A stretch of DNA of 64,000 bases from Lacimicrobium alkaliphilum (GTDB taxonomy: Bacteria > Pseudomonadota > Gammaproteobacteria > Enterobacterales > Alteromonadaceae), in the NCBI RefSeq assembly GCF_002591895.1, contig NZ_NISX01000015.1:53866-117865 (forward strand). Reading direction: 5' to 3'. Of the stretch, positions 8,146 to 17,250 are shown in pieces; the stretch's first letter is position 1; each line of letters starts with the position of its first letter. The notes beneath the pieces are model-generated. The model did not search any database, had not been told where the DNA came from, and worked only from the letters and a program-made list of their open reading frames with translations. The translations under genes and the position numbers were made by a program.

Positions 8146-10122
8146 ATGAAAACGCCCCCAAGCCCGAAAAACGAAGCGCAGCGGCAACAGACTCTGGATG
8201 AAACCGGTTTACTCAACAGCGGTGCCGAGGCACGCTTTGATCGCATCACCCGTCTCGCCAGTGACCTGTTTTCTGTACCCATTGCGCTGGTATCACTGAT
8301 TGATCGTGACCGGCAATGGTTCAAATCCCGCCATGGCCTGGATGCCATACAAACCCCGAGGGACATATCCTTTTGTGGACACGCCATACTCGACAGTGCC
8401 CCCCTTATTGTTGAAAACGCGTTGGCGGATGAACGTTTCTGCGATAACCCCCTGGTGAGTGCTGAACCGGACATCCGTTTTTATGCCGGTGCGCCATTAC
8501 ATGCAGCTAATGGCCATCGTCTGGGAACCTTGTGTGTGATCGATCGTAAGCCCCGGGCATTTAGTGAAGCTGACGAAGCCAGATTGAAGGATCTGGCAGG
8601 GATGGTGGAAGATCTTATCCAGGTTGATACGGCCCGTCGCAGCGAATACGGTAACCTTGAGACCTCATTGAACAATGTGCAGCGACGCATGCAACTGGTA
8701 GTGCAAGGGATGAATTTAGGCACATGGCAGTACAATGTGCAGACCGGTGAAACCATCTTTAATGAACGTTGGGCAGGGATGCTGGGTTACACACTGGAAG
8801 AATTAGAGCCAATCAGTATTGAAACCTTTAGTGCTCTCACACATCCAGAGGACAGTGCCCGGGTAGAGGCCGCACTTAAAGAGCATTTTTCAGGAATATC
8901 AGAGGTTTACAATATCAGGTTCCGCATGCGTCATAAGAAAGGGTACTGGAAATGGATTCTTTCTCAGGGACAGGTGCTTGAGTGGTCGCCAGAGGGCGAT
9001 CCTCTGCTTATGTACGGTGCTCATATGGACATTGACAAAGAAGTATCAGCACAGGCGTCACTTAAACAGAGCGAAACAAGGCTGCGTGGGCTGTTCGAAT
9101 TTTCACCTATAGGCATTGCGCTGAACGATCTGAATACGGGGCAATTTATCGACCTGAATGACGCACTGATTGCGCCTTCCGGCTATACCCGTGAAGAGTT
9201 TGTTGAGCTCAACTACTGGGATGTGACACCAAGAGAATATGAATCCGAAGAGCAGAAAGCCCTGGCCAGCCTGCACAGAACGGGTCGCTACGGGCCATTT
9301 GAAAAGGAGTACATCCGTAAGGATGGCAGCCGCTACCCTGTGCGCCTGCAAGGCATGTTGAGCCAGGAACAGGACGGTACACAGGTAATCTGGTCACTGG
9401 TTGAAGATATCACGGAGCGCAAAAAGCTCGACAAAATGAAAGAGGAGTTTATTGCGACTGTCAGCCACGAGTTGCGCACTCCACTCACGTCCATTAAAGG
9501 CTCGTTAGGATTGCTGGCCGGCGGTGCTGCCGGAGAGTTGTCTGAGAAAGCGAACAATTTAATACTCAGCGCTCAGCGCAATACCGCACGTCTGATGTTA
9601 CTGATTAACGACCTGCTGGATATGGAAAAGCTGGTTGCAGGTAAAATGCCTATCAATCAGCAAAAGCAGCGCCTGGGGCCACTGCTGGATGAGGCCATTG
9701 AATCAGTCTCCAACTACAAAAATAATCGTAAAGTGTTTATTCAAACACCTGAGCACTGGCCTGAGGTCACTGTAAACGTCGATGGGTCACGGCTGATTCA
9801 GGCTCTGACTAATCTGCTTTCCAATGCGATTAAATTCTCACCGAAGGGTAAGCAGGTAGACGTATCAGCCACATTGCAAAACAATATGATTGAAATCAGT
9901 ATACGGGATCACGGGCCTGGCGTTGACAAGGCGTTTCAGAACCGGCTTTTCCAGCGTTTCAGTCAGGCAGACAGTAGCGACAATCGTAAAATGCCGGGCA
10001 CCGGACTTGGTCTGGCGATAACCCGGGAGATATGCCAGCAGATGGACAGCGAAGTTGGCTACCGCGATGCCAAGGGCGGCGGTTCGCTATTTTTTATTCA
10101 GTTACAGGTTGGTAAGCTATGA
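8146..10122 (+). CDS. GAF-PAS-PAS sensor histidine kinase
   Basis: 658 residues, soluble, no membrane segment. GAF domain at about 25-160, PAS-PAC at about 185-300 and 310-425, then HisKA with phospho-acceptor His441 in TVSHELRTPLTS. The HATPase_c domain follows, with N box NLLSNAIKFSP, RDHGPG and GTGLGLAI. There is no receiver, so phosphate must pass to a separate protein; the REC genes on either side are candidates. AAGAGG precedes the ATG. The stop overlaps the start of the following hybrid kinase by 4 bases (ATGA), so the two are translated together. Confidence 0.9.
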   Translation: MKTPPSPKNEAQRQQTLDETGLLNSGAEARFDRITRLASDLFSVPIALVSLIDRDRQWFKSRHGLDAIQTPRDISFCGHAILDSAPLIVENALADERFCDNPLVSAEPDIRFYAGAPLHAANGHRLGTLCVIDRKPRAFSEADEARLKDLAGMVEDLIQVDTARRSEYGNLETSLNNVQRRMQLVVQGMNLGTWQYNVQTGETIFNERWAGMLGYTLEELEPISIETFSALTHPEDSARVEAALKEHFSGISEVYNIRFRMRHKKGYWKWILSQGQVLEWSPEGDPLLMYGAHMDIDKEVSAQASLKQSETRLRGLFEFSPIGIALNDLNTGQFIDLNDALIAPSGYTREEFVELNYWDVTPREYESEEQKALASLHRTGRYGPFEKEYIRKDGSRYPVRLQGMLSQEQDGTQVIWSLVEDITERKKLDKMKEEFIATVSHELRTPLTSIKGSLGLLAGGAAGELSEKANNLILSAQRNTARLMLLINDLLDMEKLVAGKMPINQQKQRLGPLLDEAIESVSNYKNNRKVFIQTPEHWPEVTVNVDGSRLIQALTNLLSNAIKFSPKGKQVDVSATLQNNMIEISIRDHGPGVDKAFQNRLFQRFSQADSSDNRKMPGTGLGLAITREICQQMDSEVGYRDAKGGGSLFFIQLQVGKL

Positions 10123-13106
10123 ACAGTGGCCCGGACGTACAGGAACAGCCTCAAAAAACCTATTCGTATAGGTATTTAATCTTTAATCGTCGGGGCATTC
10201 CTGCCCTGATTAGTCTGTTTCTTGGGTTGTTTTTTACCGGGTTAGCCACTTTCAGTTTGTATAAACAGAATCAGGCCAGTGCTCAGAATCAGTTTGAAAT
10301 TCATTTCCAACAAATACTGACATCTATAGATAAACGTCTTCAGGATCACGAACTGATCTTGCTTGGTGCAGCGGGTTTTATGAAAGCACAACAGCATGTT
10401 AGCCGCCAACAATGGCATGACTATGTGCAAGGGTTATTACTGACTCAACGTTATCCGGGTATACAGGGTGTCGGTTACGCTGAAATTTTTCCCGCCAGAC
10501 AGCTTGCCGCTCATGAAAAGGCAATTCAGGAGGAGGGTTTTCCTGATTATTCAGTCAAACCGAAAGGTGAACGTGACATCTACTCCGGCATTAAATATCT
10601 GGAACCCTTTTCAGGGAGAAATCTGGCGGCGTTTGGTTACGATATGTATTCCAACCCGGTCAGGCGCGAAGCCATGCGACGCGCTGCAGAAGAAAATACA
10701 ACGACGATTACCGGTAAAGTCAGGCTTGTTCAGGAAACTCATGGTAAGGAACAGGCCGGTTTCTTGATGTATGTACCGATTTATCATACTTCCATTGCAC
10801 CTGATTCCCCAGAGCAACGCTGGCAAGCCATCAAAGGGTATGTCTATAGCCCTTACCGAATGGATGATTTAATGGCGGGTATTTTCAATCGGGAGCAAAT
10901 GCTGGTAGATTTTCTGATTTTTGATGGGCAATCAGACGATGCTGAAGCTCTTATGTATGAAAGCGGCCTGACGCAAAATATTCATCGGGACGATCCTTTT
11001 ATTGCACAGCAACAGCTCACGACTTATGGGCGAAACTGGACAATTAAAGTCATTGCTCAGGAAGGGTTTCAGGCACAGTTTGATGGCCGCCAACCCTGGT
11101 TGGTAGCAATTCTGGGAAGCGGAATTAGCGTATCTATTTTTATCATGATGCTGGTGTTAATGGGGCGCCGCGAAAGTGCGTACCATCTGGCCAACAAAAT
11201 GATAGAGCAATATAAAAATGCCAGAGAGCACTTTAATCAACAACTGGCAGATGTGTTTTCAGCCGCCTCTGAAGTAGCGATTATTGCGACCGATGTGCAA
11301 GGCACCATTACCTTGTTCAATTCTGGTGCAGAGCATCTTTTGGGATACAAAGCTGAAGACGTAATTGGTACAGCCAGTCCGGCGCTGTTTCATGTTCCCG
11401 CTGAGGTGGAGGCACGGTCGAAAGAGCTGTCAGAGCAGTTAGGTGAATCTATCGAAGGTTTTGACGTGTTTGTGACGATTCCTGTTCGCGAGGGTGCAGA
11501 GAGTCGCGAGTGGCACTATATAAACAAAGATGGTCAGCAGATACCCGTTTCGTTAACTGTTACGGCTATCCGCGATGACAAGCATAAGATCACCGGGTTC
11601 CTGGGCATTGCTCAGGACATCAGTGAACGAAAGCGCATGGAACAAATGAAAAATGAGTTTATTTCTACGGTCAGTCATGAGCTGCGCACACCACTTACGT
11701 CAGTATCCGGTGCTCTCGGCCTGGTTCTGGCGGGGCGTCTGGGTGACATCCCCGACAAAGCAGAAAAAATACTCACAACAGCACACCGCAATAGTAAACG
11801 ACTGGCTCATCTGATCAATGACCTGCTGGATATCGAGAAAATTGCCGCCGGCAAATTACATTTTGATATGCAGGCTCAGCCTATTGCCCCTATACTCGAG
11901 CAGGCAGTGGAAGAAAATAAAGCCTACGGTGCAGAGCGCAGCATCAACATTCTCTTGTCCGAAGAACATGCCGCTGCCCGTGTATTTGTGGATGCGCAAA
12001 GGCTAAAACAGGTGCTTGCCAATCTGCTGTCTAATGCTATCAAGTTCTCTCCCGATGGCGGTAAAGTGACCGTTGAGGCGAAGGCTGACGAGGACCACAT
12101 TATTGTCAGTGTCTGCGACCAGGGCTGTGGCATTCCCGAGGTATTCAAGCACAAGATTTTTCAGAAGTTTGCTCAGGCCGACAGCTCCGATACCCGGCAA
12201 AAAGGCGGCACTGGATTGGGGCTGGCCATCACAAGAGAGTTGGTTGAGCATATGAATGGCAGCATTGACTTTGAATCAGCCGAAGGCAAGGGGAGTTGCT
12301 TTTACTTCCGGCTCCCTCTGGTAAAAACAGCTAAAGCAATAAGTACAGAAGAGGCTCCTGAATCTGCTTCATCAAGCGATATACAGCACAGAATTCTGGT
12401 TGTAGAGGATGATGAAGATGTTGCCAGCCTGTTGAAAATAATGTTAGAAGAAGCAGGCTACCTGGTTGATATCTGTCATGGCGGCTTAGAGGCGCTGGAG
12501 GCGCTTAATGTTGGTCATTATGATTTGATCAGCCTGGATCTGATGCTGCCGGATATCAGTGGGCTCGACATTATCCGGCGGGTGCGAAAGCACGCTGATA
12601 CGGCGGATATTCCCATTGTGGTGGTTTCCGCGAAAATGGAGCAAGGCCGGTTAAAGCTTAGTGGCGAGGCGCACAACATAGAATGGCTGGCCAAACCCAT
12701 TGAGCATGAAAGGTTAGTGAGCATAGTGAAACGCCAGCTGCTGAACAATGAATACCCAAAAATCCTGCATGTTGAAGATGATGCCGATTTGCATTCGGTG
12801 ATCAGTGCCATGGTGGCCGATCATATGGTTATTGACCATGCATCCAGCGTGGAAAGTGCCGCGTCTTTATTAAAGCAACATGTCTATAACGTAATATTGC
12901 TGGACATTGATCTGCCCGATGGTTCAGGCTGGGATCTGATCCCCGCGATTAAAGCTGAACAACCGGATGCGGCGATAATCGTGCTGACGGGCAATGATGT
13001 GAGCAATGAAAAGCTGGGCAGCGTTGAGGCGATATTGATGAAAACACAGCTAACAACAGAAAAACTGATAGACGTTATTCACAGCCGTATTCACATGGCC
13101 ACTTAG
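10119..13106 (+). CDS. CHASE-PAS hybrid sensor histidine kinase with two receivers
   Basis: 995 residues. Membrane segments at about 27-49 and 330-352 enclose a periplasmic CHASE domain that usually binds small extracellular ligands. PAS follows at about 380-510, HisKA with His520, HATPase_c with NLLSNAIKFSP and GTGLGLAI, then two receivers with phospho-acceptors Asp807 and Asp929. Ligand unknown. There is no HPt domain in this protein, which fits use of the HPt domains in the neighbouring GGDEF proteins as phosphorelay intermediates. It overlaps the preceding kinase gene by 4 bases and meets the convergent GGDEF-EAL gene with another 4-base overlap. Confidence 0.9.
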   Translation: MNSGPDVQEQPQKTYSYRYLIFNRRGIPALISLFLGLFFTGLATFSLYKQNQASAQNQFEIHFQQILTSIDKRLQDHELILLGAAGFMKAQQHVSRQQWHDYVQGLLLTQRYPGIQGVGYAEIFPARQLAAHEKAIQEEGFPDYSVKPKGERDIYSGIKYLEPFSGRNLAAFGYDMYSNPVRREAMRRAAEENTTTITGKVRLVQETHGKEQAGFLMYVPIYHTSIAPDSPEQRWQAIKGYVYSPYRMDDLMAGIFNREQMLVDFLIFDGQSDDAEALMYESGLTQNIHRDDPFIAQQQLTTYGRNWTIKVIAQEGFQAQFDGRQPWLVAILGSGISVSIFIMMLVLMGRRESAYHLANKMIEQYKNAREHFNQQLADVFSAASEVAIIATDVQGTITLFNSGAEHLLGYKAEDVIGTASPALFHVPAEVEARSKELSEQLGESIEGFDVFVTIPVREGAESREWHYINKDGQQIPVSLTVTAIRDDKHKITGFLGIAQDISERKRMEQMKNEFISTVSHELRTPLTSVSGALGLVLAGRLGDIPDKAEKILTTAHRNSKRLAHLINDLLDIEKIAAGKLHFDMQAQPIAPILEQAVEENKAYGAERSINILLSEEHAAARVFVDAQRLKQVLANLLSNAIKFSPDGGKVTVEAKADEDHIIVSVCDQGCGIPEVFKHKIFQKFAQADSSDTRQKGGTGLGLAITRELVEHMNGSIDFESAEGKGSCFYFRLPLVKTAKAISTEEAPESASSSDIQHRILVVEDDEDVASLLKIMLEEAGYLVDICHGGLEALEALNVGHYDLISLDLMLPDISGLDIIRRVRKHADTADIPIVVVSAKMEQGRLKLSGEAHNIEWLAKPIEHERLVSIVKRQLLNNEYPKILHVEDDADLHSVISAMVADHMVIDHASSVESAASLLKQHVYNVILLDIDLPDGSGWDLIPAIKAEQPDAAIIVLTGNDVSNEKLGSVEAILMKTQLTTEKLIDVIHSRIHMAT

Positions 13107-15559
13107 CGCAACAGCCAGCCATCGCGTTCAAGTTCGTCTAACAGCATTGGCCTTGCCGTCAAAAAGCCCTGATACTGTTCACTGCCAAGTTGGCGCAGGA
13201 AATCGAGTTCTTCAACCCGCTCGATGCCTTCCGCTATGACGGTCATATTCATGTTTATACCCAGTTGAACCATGGTTTTGAGCAGGCGGGCATCGCCTGT
13301 ACGTGACCAGTGTTCGATAAAACTGCGGTCAATTTTAAGCTTGTCGGCATTAATGCGATGTAAATAGCTTAGCGAGCTGTACCCCGTTCCAAAATCATCC
13401 AAAGCCAGGCGAACCCCCAGAGCCCGAAGTGACTCAAGCACCGGGCTGGCTTTTTGCCAGTCACAGAGCAGCAGGCTTTCGGTTATTTCCAGCACGATAC
13501 GATCCGCGCTGAGTCCATAGGTTGTTATCAGCGATGTTAATTTTTCAATAAATACCGGCTTCTGGATATCCAGCGCAGAGAGGTTCAGAGATACGAATAA
13601 TGCAGGGTGCTGAAGTTGCCAGGATGAAAGCTGAAGAGCTACATGGGTCAGCATCTGTTCAGTTAGCTGGGATATCAGGCCGCGCTCTTCCATCAACGGA
13701 ATAAACTCTCCTGGCCCTAACAAGCCGCGTTCAGGATGCTGCCATCTTGCCAACGCCTCAAAGCCGACAAGCGTTTGCTCATTAACTGAGAAAATCGGCT
13801 GGTATGCTGCGACAAACTGCCCACTGTTCAGGCCCGTTTTTATCGCCTGTTCAAGATTAAAACGATACTTTTGTTCACTTTGTAATGAATCATCAAAGTA
13901 CACCAGCTCAGGGCCATTTGCAGCCTTTGCTTTGAAAAGCGCCATGTCAGCATGATCAATCAGCTTATCGGCTGCGCGATCGTTCTTTGCAGCGATAGCG
14001 ATACCCACATCAACGGACAAAACGGCCTGACCTTGCTCTGAAATCACCTCGATTTCCTCGATGACTTTTATCATGTTGTTGATGTATTCATGCAGCGCAT
14101 CCCGGGAATCATGGCCTGTTGTAAATATCAGGAACTCGTCGCCATTCTCCCGGCACAACAGACTTTCGCTTTTGATATGCTGACCAAGCTCCCAGGCAAG
14201 GCGCTGCAATATTTGATCACCGAAAAACTTGCCGTGAAGATTATTGATAGTATGAAAATCACGGATATCCAGTTTTACTAACGCTGTGAAACCTTGTTGC
14301 TTCTGCTGCAAAGTTTTGTCAATAGCAAGCCGAAGGTGTGACAGTCTGGGTAAAGCCGTCAATGCATCGTGGGCAACGGCGCTATCTGCGTTAATTAAGG
14401 TGTGGTCCTGTTTGCGCAGTTGCCGCCCTTTTACTACCCGGGATTTAACCATCATCACTAAGCGCCAGGGCTCTATAGGTTTATTGATAAATTCGTCGTT
14501 GGTTAGCCGTGCACAGGCCAGCTCCATATCGGTATTCGCTGAAGCCGATATAAACAATAACGGTATAACGGAAAACTCTTCATGCTGGCGAATAATTCGG
14601 CCTAGTTCTATACCATTACACCCCGGCATATTCACATCAATTAAAATAAGTTCTGGCCGCGACTGATCGAGTAAGTTTAATGCGCTTTCTGCACCTGTTG
14701 CAGTTGAAACAACATAGCCTGCATCGTCCAATATAGATTCGTACAAACTTAATAAGTCACGGTCATCATCTACAATTATCACCCGATATGGTTCAGCCGG
14801 AGCCAGGTTTAATTCGGAATGCAACAGCGCTACCAGTTTGGGAATGTCCAGCGGTTTACTTAAAAAGTGATTTCCCCCGGCCCGCACCGATGCCAGTCGC
14901 AATTCAAAGGAGTCATGCTTAGAGATAAATATAACCGGCAGAGGCTCGCCATTCTTCTGGCGCCAGAGGCTAACCTGTTTTGCACCGGCAAAACGGTGCC
15001 CGTAAAAGTCCATATCGACCAGCAATGCCAGAGGGTCATGTATCGAAACTGCATGTTCAAGGTTGGCAATATCGCTTTCAACCTTCCCACGGTAACCATA
15101 GGTTTCTAATGTATGCAGTAGCCTGGCAGAAAAATCTTTATCGTCATCAACAATGAGCAGGTTAATGTTTTGCTGAGGTCCGTTTCCTGTATCTGTAAGA
15201 AAGGAGCCCTCAGTTACTGTGCCCTCATCCAGAGTGTCTTTGGCAATTTCATGTTGCTGTAAAATATTCAGCAATGTATTGAATGGGTGGGATACGGCTG
15301 AAATCAGTTCTTTTTGTGAGAGCTTATCCACTCTCTCTAAAGCGTTTTCGAGCTCTTTGGCACCCTGAGAAATATCCCTGAAACCGTACGCCTGGCCAGA
15401 GCCAGCCAACCGATGAGCAATAGTCAGAGCTTCCTGTCGTTTTTCAGGGTCCTGAGCCGCCTTCGGCCACAGTTCAGTTAAACGAGCTCTGTACTGTGCT
15501 AAATGAAGCTTGTAGTTGGTCTGTAAGGTATTTAATTTGTTTGTATTAACTGATGGCAT
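13103..15559 (-). CDS. HPt-REC-REC-GGDEF-EAL c-di-GMP turnover protein
   Basis: 818 residues, no membrane segment. HPt at about 10-105 with His49 in IAHRLAGSGQAYGF. Two receivers follow (about 130-250 and 258-375), the second with a full acidic pair and Asp in LIDVNMPG. The GGDEF domain is at about 395-555 and EAL at about 570-810. The GGDEF signature is degenerate (RENGDEF), while the EAL domain keeps FEALARW and LDDFGTGYSS, so phosphodiesterase activity is more likely than cyclase. The HPt-REC-REC-GGDEF part is a paralogue of the frameshifted plus-strand gene at 6470-8112 and shows what that gene looked like intact. Confidence 0.9.
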   Translation of the reverse strand: MPSVNTNKLNTLQTNYKLHLAQYRARLTELWPKAAQDPEKRQEALTIAHRLAGSGQAYGFRDISQGAKELENALERVDKLSQKELISAVSHPFNTLLNILQQHEIAKDTLDEGTVTEGSFLTDTGNGPQQNINLLIVDDDKDFSARLLHTLETYGYRGKVESDIANLEHAVSIHDPLALLVDMDFYGHRFAGAKQVSLWRQKNGEPLPVIFISKHDSFELRLASVRAGGNHFLSKPLDIPKLVALLHSELNLAPAEPYRVIIVDDDRDLLSLYESILDDAGYVVSTATGAESALNLLDQSRPELILIDVNMPGCNGIELGRIIRQHEEFSVIPLLFISASANTDMELACARLTNDEFINKPIEPWRLVMMVKSRVVKGRQLRKQDHTLINADSAVAHDALTALPRLSHLRLAIDKTLQQKQQGFTALVKLDIRDFHTINNLHGKFFGDQILQRLAWELGQHIKSESLLCRENGDEFLIFTTGHDSRDALHEYINNMIKVIEEIEVISEQGQAVLSVDVGIAIAAKNDRAADKLIDHADMALFKAKAANGPELVYFDDSLQSEQKYRFNLEQAIKTGLNSGQFVAAYQPIFSVNEQTLVGFEALARWQHPERGLLGPGEFIPLMEERGLISQLTEQMLTHVALQLSSWQLQHPALFVSLNLSALDIQKPVFIEKLTSLITTYGLSADRIVLEITESLLLCDWQKASPVLESLRALGVRLALDDFGTGYSSLSYLHRINADKLKIDRSFIEHWSRTGDARLLKTMVQLGINMNMTVIAEGIERVEELDFLRQLGSEQYQGFLTARPMLLDELERDGWLLR

Positions 15560-15697
15560 TTTTCAGATCCATGAATTCACCTTATCAAAGACACCGGCAC
15601 CGGGTTGTCCCTACGTTATACGTATTTACAACCAAAACAGCACAAAGTAAACATTAGCCTGTTTGTTTTTAATGGTCAGAATTGTTGGATAAGGGTA

Positions 15698-17236
15698 TTA
15701 CTTAGGTTCCAGTGTGGTTTGCCAAAGTTGTTTGCCGGTACGATTAAAGTGACTCACCGTCAGCCTTTCGCTGTTGCTGTCGATCTCCATTTGCCCAAAG
15801 AACTGATAACCGGCTGAGGGCGCGGTGCCGGGTTTCAGGTTGGCCGGAATGCCCTGAAATACCACCTGTGGGCCAAAGGTGTTATCCAGCGGATTTGGTC
15901 CAAAGGTTCCGGCATGTAAAGGGCCGCTGACAAATTCCCAGAAGGGCAGAAAATCTTTAAACTGAGCTTTGGCCGGATCATAATAATGGGAGGCGCAGTA
16001 ATGCACATCGGCAGTAATAAAGTGCACATTGCGAATATCATGTTCCCGAATATGGGACAGCAGCCCGGCCATTTCCAGCTCTCTGCCTAAAGGGGGGCCG
16101 TCACCGTTGGCCATGTTTTCCGCAATCTCTGTCCCCCAGTTTGTTATTCGCAGACCAACAGGCATGTCACTGGCAATGATCTTCCAGGTGGCGCGGGAAG
16201 CGCTCAGTCCCTGCTTCAGCCAGGCCAGCTGTACCTCACCCAGCAAGGCTGTTGCCGGACTTTTCTGCTGCTGCCGGTTGAGACTGTTGGGGCCCCGGTA
16301 AGTGCGTTTGTCGAGAATAAAAATATCCAGCAACGGACCATATTCTACTTTGCGATACAGGCCCTGTTGATCGACACTGCCAGGGCGGATCGGGTTGCAC
16401 TGGAGTAATGCCTGCCTGGAGCGCTCCGCCAGCAAAGAAACACTCTTCTCAGTGTATCTGCTGTCATCTGTCAACTGCTCGCCCGGATACCAATTATTAC
16501 GGACTTCGTGATCGTCCCACTGCTGATAACAGGCGACCTTACTGTGCAGCGCGCTGTGGTGCTGATCCAGGTAGTTGTAATAATAACGTTCGCGAAACGC
16601 CTGCTGGGTTTGCGCCACGCTTGTAACGCTGGGGATGGTCAGATTATGCCAGGTTTCACCATTATCCAGTTTCTTTTCGGCCAGAATAGGGTTATCGGCA
16701 TAGATCAGATCGCCACAATGTACAAAAAAGTCAGGCTGTTGAGCCAGTATTGACTTGTAAGTGAGCATGCCGTCATGACGCGGATCGATGCCAAATCCCT
16801 GGCCGGCGGTATCACCGGACCAACAGAACTTCACATCGGCTTTTTTCGTCGGCGCCGTCTTAAAGCTTCCGGATTTGGCTTCACTATAGATGCCAGGCGT
16901 TTGCAAGCTGTCGAAACGTACTTTGTAGAACCACTCTCGTCCGGGTTCAAGACCTTCAAGCAGGGTCCTGGCGTTATAATCCTGTTCAGGCAGTGCCGCC
17001 GCACCACGAAAGAATCTGGACTGGCGGAAATCCCGCCAGCCACTCACCTCTACCTGCATCAAAGCAGGCAGGTCGCTTCGACTCCAGATTACGGCTCCAT
17101 CATAGGTTGCATCGCCAGCGGCGATGCCGGTTTGTACACCGGGCCTTGAACTATTGCCTGTAACCGCGAAGGCCAGCTTACTGGCGGTTAAACCGCCAGT
17201 AAGCAAACCTAACTTAATAAAATCCCGTCGTTGCAA
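15698..17236 (-). CDS. phoD: PhoD-family alkaline phosphatase / phosphodiesterase
   Basis: 512 residues. The N-terminus MQRRDFIKLGLL followed by a hydrophobic stretch is a Tat signal, as normal for PhoD, which folds with metal in the cytoplasm before export. Metal-site motifs are present: SGDTAGQG, VHCGDLIYADNP, WDDHEVRNNWYPG and ITADVHYCASHYYDP. The enzyme releases phosphate from mono- or diesters in the periplasm or outside. The start is a TTG with GGAGAA seven bases upstream. The gene follows the TonB receptor by only 14 bases and belongs to the sigma/FecR/receptor operon, so it is probably induced by the same surface signal. Confidence 0.9.
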   Translation of the reverse strand: MQRRDFIKLGLLTGGLTASKLAFAVTGNSSRPGVQTGIAAGDATYDGAVIWSRSDLPALMQVEVSGWRDFRQSRFFRGAAALPEQDYNARTLLEGLEPGREWFYKVRFDSLQTPGIYSEAKSGSFKTAPTKKADVKFCWSGDTAGQGFGIDPRHDGMLTYKSILAQQPDFFVHCGDLIYADNPILAEKKLDNGETWHNLTIPSVTSVAQTQQAFRERYYYNYLDQHHSALHSKVACYQQWDDHEVRNNWYPGEQLTDDSRYTEKSVSLLAERSRQALLQCNPIRPGSVDQQGLYRKVEYGPLLDIFILDKRTYRGPNSLNRQQQKSPATALLGEVQLAWLKQGLSASRATWKIIASDMPVGLRITNWGTEIAENMANGDGPPLGRELEMAGLLSHIREHDIRNVHFITADVHYCASHYYDPAKAQFKDFLPFWEFVSGPLHAGTFGPNPLDNTFGPQVVFQGIPANLKPGTAPSAGYQFFGQMEIDSNSERLTVSHFNRTGKQLWQTTLEPK

Positions 17237-17250
17237 GGTTATTCTCCTGC

